Assembly: GCA_003135035.1 (NCBI GenBank)
Contig: PLDE01000177.1
Coordinates: 1-5,143, forward strand
Origin: Candidatus Dormiibacterota bacterium
Lineage (GTDB): Bacteria > Chloroflexota > Dormibacteria > Aeolococcales > Bog-877
Direction: 5' to 3'
Length of the DNA: 5,143 bases
Below, in pieces: positions 4,128 to 5,143 of this stretch. Under the pieces are notes generated by a model. That model was not told where the DNA came from. It saw only the letters and a program-made list of their open reading frames with translations, and ran no database searches. Numbering within the stretch: the stretch's first letter is position 1; every line of letters starts with the position of its first letter. A program made the translations under genes and the position numbers.

Positions 4128-5143
4128 ATGGCTGAGGTCTCCGCCTTCCGGGGCATTCACTACCAGCCGGGCGTAGTTCCCCTGGAGTCGGTGCTGGCCC
4201 CTCCCTACGACGTGATCAGCCCGGAACTGCAACTCGACCTCTACTCCCGGGCCATGCAGAACGTGGTTCGGATCGAACTGGGGCGGGACTTCGAGGGTGA
4301 CATTCCCGGCCAGCGTGATCGTTACACCCGGGCCGCTGACCATCTCCACGCCTGGTTGCTGGAGGGGGTTTTGGCCCAGGACGACCAGCCCTCGATCTAC
4401 GTTCACCGCCACTCGTTCCGGCCGCCCGGCGGAGGCGGACCCCGGGAGCGCTTGGGTTGCTTCGTGGGGGTCGAGCCGGTCGCCCACGAGCGCGGCGAGG
4501 TCCTGCGCCATGAGTTGACCATGACAGCACCGAGGGAGGACCGTCTCCGGCTGCTCCAGGCCACCAAGACGCAGACCTCGCCGGTCTTCCTGCTCTACGA
4601 GAACTGCGCCGAGGTCACCCGCGAGCTGGAAACCGTGAGCGCTGGCGGCGCCCCTTTCGCCGAGGCTGTCGTAGAGGGCGAGTACGGCTCGGAGCGCCAT
4701 CAGCTCTGGCGGGTTTCCAACCCCGAAGTTGTCCACCGCGTTGCCGGTGCCCTGAGCCGGACTCGACTTTTCATCGCCGACGGCCATCACCGCTATGAGA
4801 CTGCGCTCACCCTTGGGCTCCCTTGGATCCTGGCCTTGGTCTCCCCCCTCGACGCCACCGGCAACGTGATTCTGCCGACCCACCGGGTGGTTCCGGAGGT
4901 AGCCGCCACGATCGAGGAACTTGGACTTGCGCTGGCTAGCAGAGGCTGGCGGGTGGAGCCGGTGCCGGACTTGAGCCAGGCCCTGGCTGGCTTGGCCGCA
5001 CTTAGCCAGGCGGCCCACGCGGTCGCCGTCGTGGGCGCCACCGGCATGCTGCTGGCGAGCCGCGCCCGCGCGGCGTCAGAGGACAGCAGTCCGCGCCTTG
5101 GGCTGGATGTGTCAGTACTCGAAACTGAGATCCTGCAGCCGGT
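4128..5143 (+). CDS. DUF1015-family protein, partial at right edge
   Basis: The open frame runs from ATG 4128 to the end of the window (338 full codons, no stop), so the C-terminus, probably some 70-100 residues, is missing. The family is recognised from several conserved segments: the N-terminal FRGIHY and LAPPYDVIS (about residues 23-31), the RHELTM segment (His128, Glu129), the run DRLRLLQATKTQTSPVFLLY, the signature FIADGHHRYETAL (Asp218, His220, His221, Arg222, Tyr223, Glu224), PTHRVV and the C-terminal LDVSVLETEIL. The His/Asp/Glu-rich signature suggests an enzymatic or metal/nucleotide-binding site, but I assign no reaction from sequence. The start is 5 bases after serA with no strong ribosome binding site, implying translational coupling and a likely link to serine metabolism. 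The stretch between ADGHHRYETAL and LPTHRVV looks shorter than usual, with an intact frame. A 299-codon open frame on the opposite strand is a composition artefact. Confidence 0.9.
   Translation, partial: MAEVSAFRGIHYQPGVVPLESVLAPPYDVISPELQLDLYSRAMQNVVRIELGRDFEGDIPGQRDRYTRAADHLHAWLLEGVLAQDDQPSIYVHRHSFRPPGGGGPRERLGCFVGVEPVAHERGEVLRHELTMTAPREDRLRLLQATKTQTSPVFLLYENCAEVTRELETVSAGGAPFAEAVVEGEYGSERHQLWRVSNPEVVHRVAGALSRTRLFIADGHHRYETALTLGLPWILALVSPLDATGNVILPTHRVVPEVAATIEELGLALASRGWRVEPVPDLSQALAGLAALSQAAHAVAVVGATGMLLASRARAASEDSSPRLGLDVSVLETEILQP

Noticed and set aside
4119..5018. Long open frame (299 codons) on the minus strand
   Set aside because: It lies exactly opposite the DUF1015 gene, whose plus-strand frame carries several conserved family motifs. 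Its translation shows no recognisable domain, and long antisense frames are expected in GC-rich coding DNA.

Overview
This GC-rich window, with mostly G or C at third codon positions and two genes that start with TTG, reads as ordinary chromosome from a high-GC bacterium. An actinobacterial lineage is the best guess. The support is the rpsF-ssb-rpsR order, a zinc-type (C+) bS18, a long mycobacterial-style SerA with ASB and ACT domains, and a ROK kinase resembling polyphosphate glucokinases. The deeper lineage (for example Acidimicrobiia) cannot be fixed from this sequence alone.

All six genes are on the plus strand. Bases 1-159 are the C-terminal end of a hydrophobic, probably membrane, protein. 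A 114-base gap (160-273) holds a possible extended -10 and a small CCGG-loop hairpin ahead of rpsF. Then come rpsF (bS6 with a long acidic tail), ssb (single-strand DNA binding protein with an intact DDIPF tip) and rpsR (bS18), which form the classical ribosome/replication operon. The usual next gene, rplI, is not there. A 95-base gap (1524-1618) with a tandem 10-bp repeat and a possible -10 follows, leading to a ROK-family sugar kinase. After an 89-base gap comes serA (D-3-phosphoglycerate dehydrogenase). Five bases after its stop codon is a DUF1015-family gene that runs off the right edge.

The first block serves translation and replication. The second is metabolic: the ROK kinase probably feeds hexose into glycolysis, SerA draws 3-phosphoglycerate into serine synthesis, and the tightly linked DUF1015 protein plausibly acts in the same pathway, though its function is not established here.

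I see no mobile element, CRISPR array, tRNA, rRNA or convincing intrinsic terminator. I find no clearly novel system. The points worth a second look are the possible S6:S18 leader element, the 10-bp tandem repeat before the kinase gene, the missing rplI, the acidic bS6 tail, the serA start choice, and the serA-DUF1015 pair with a shortened DUF1015 loop.
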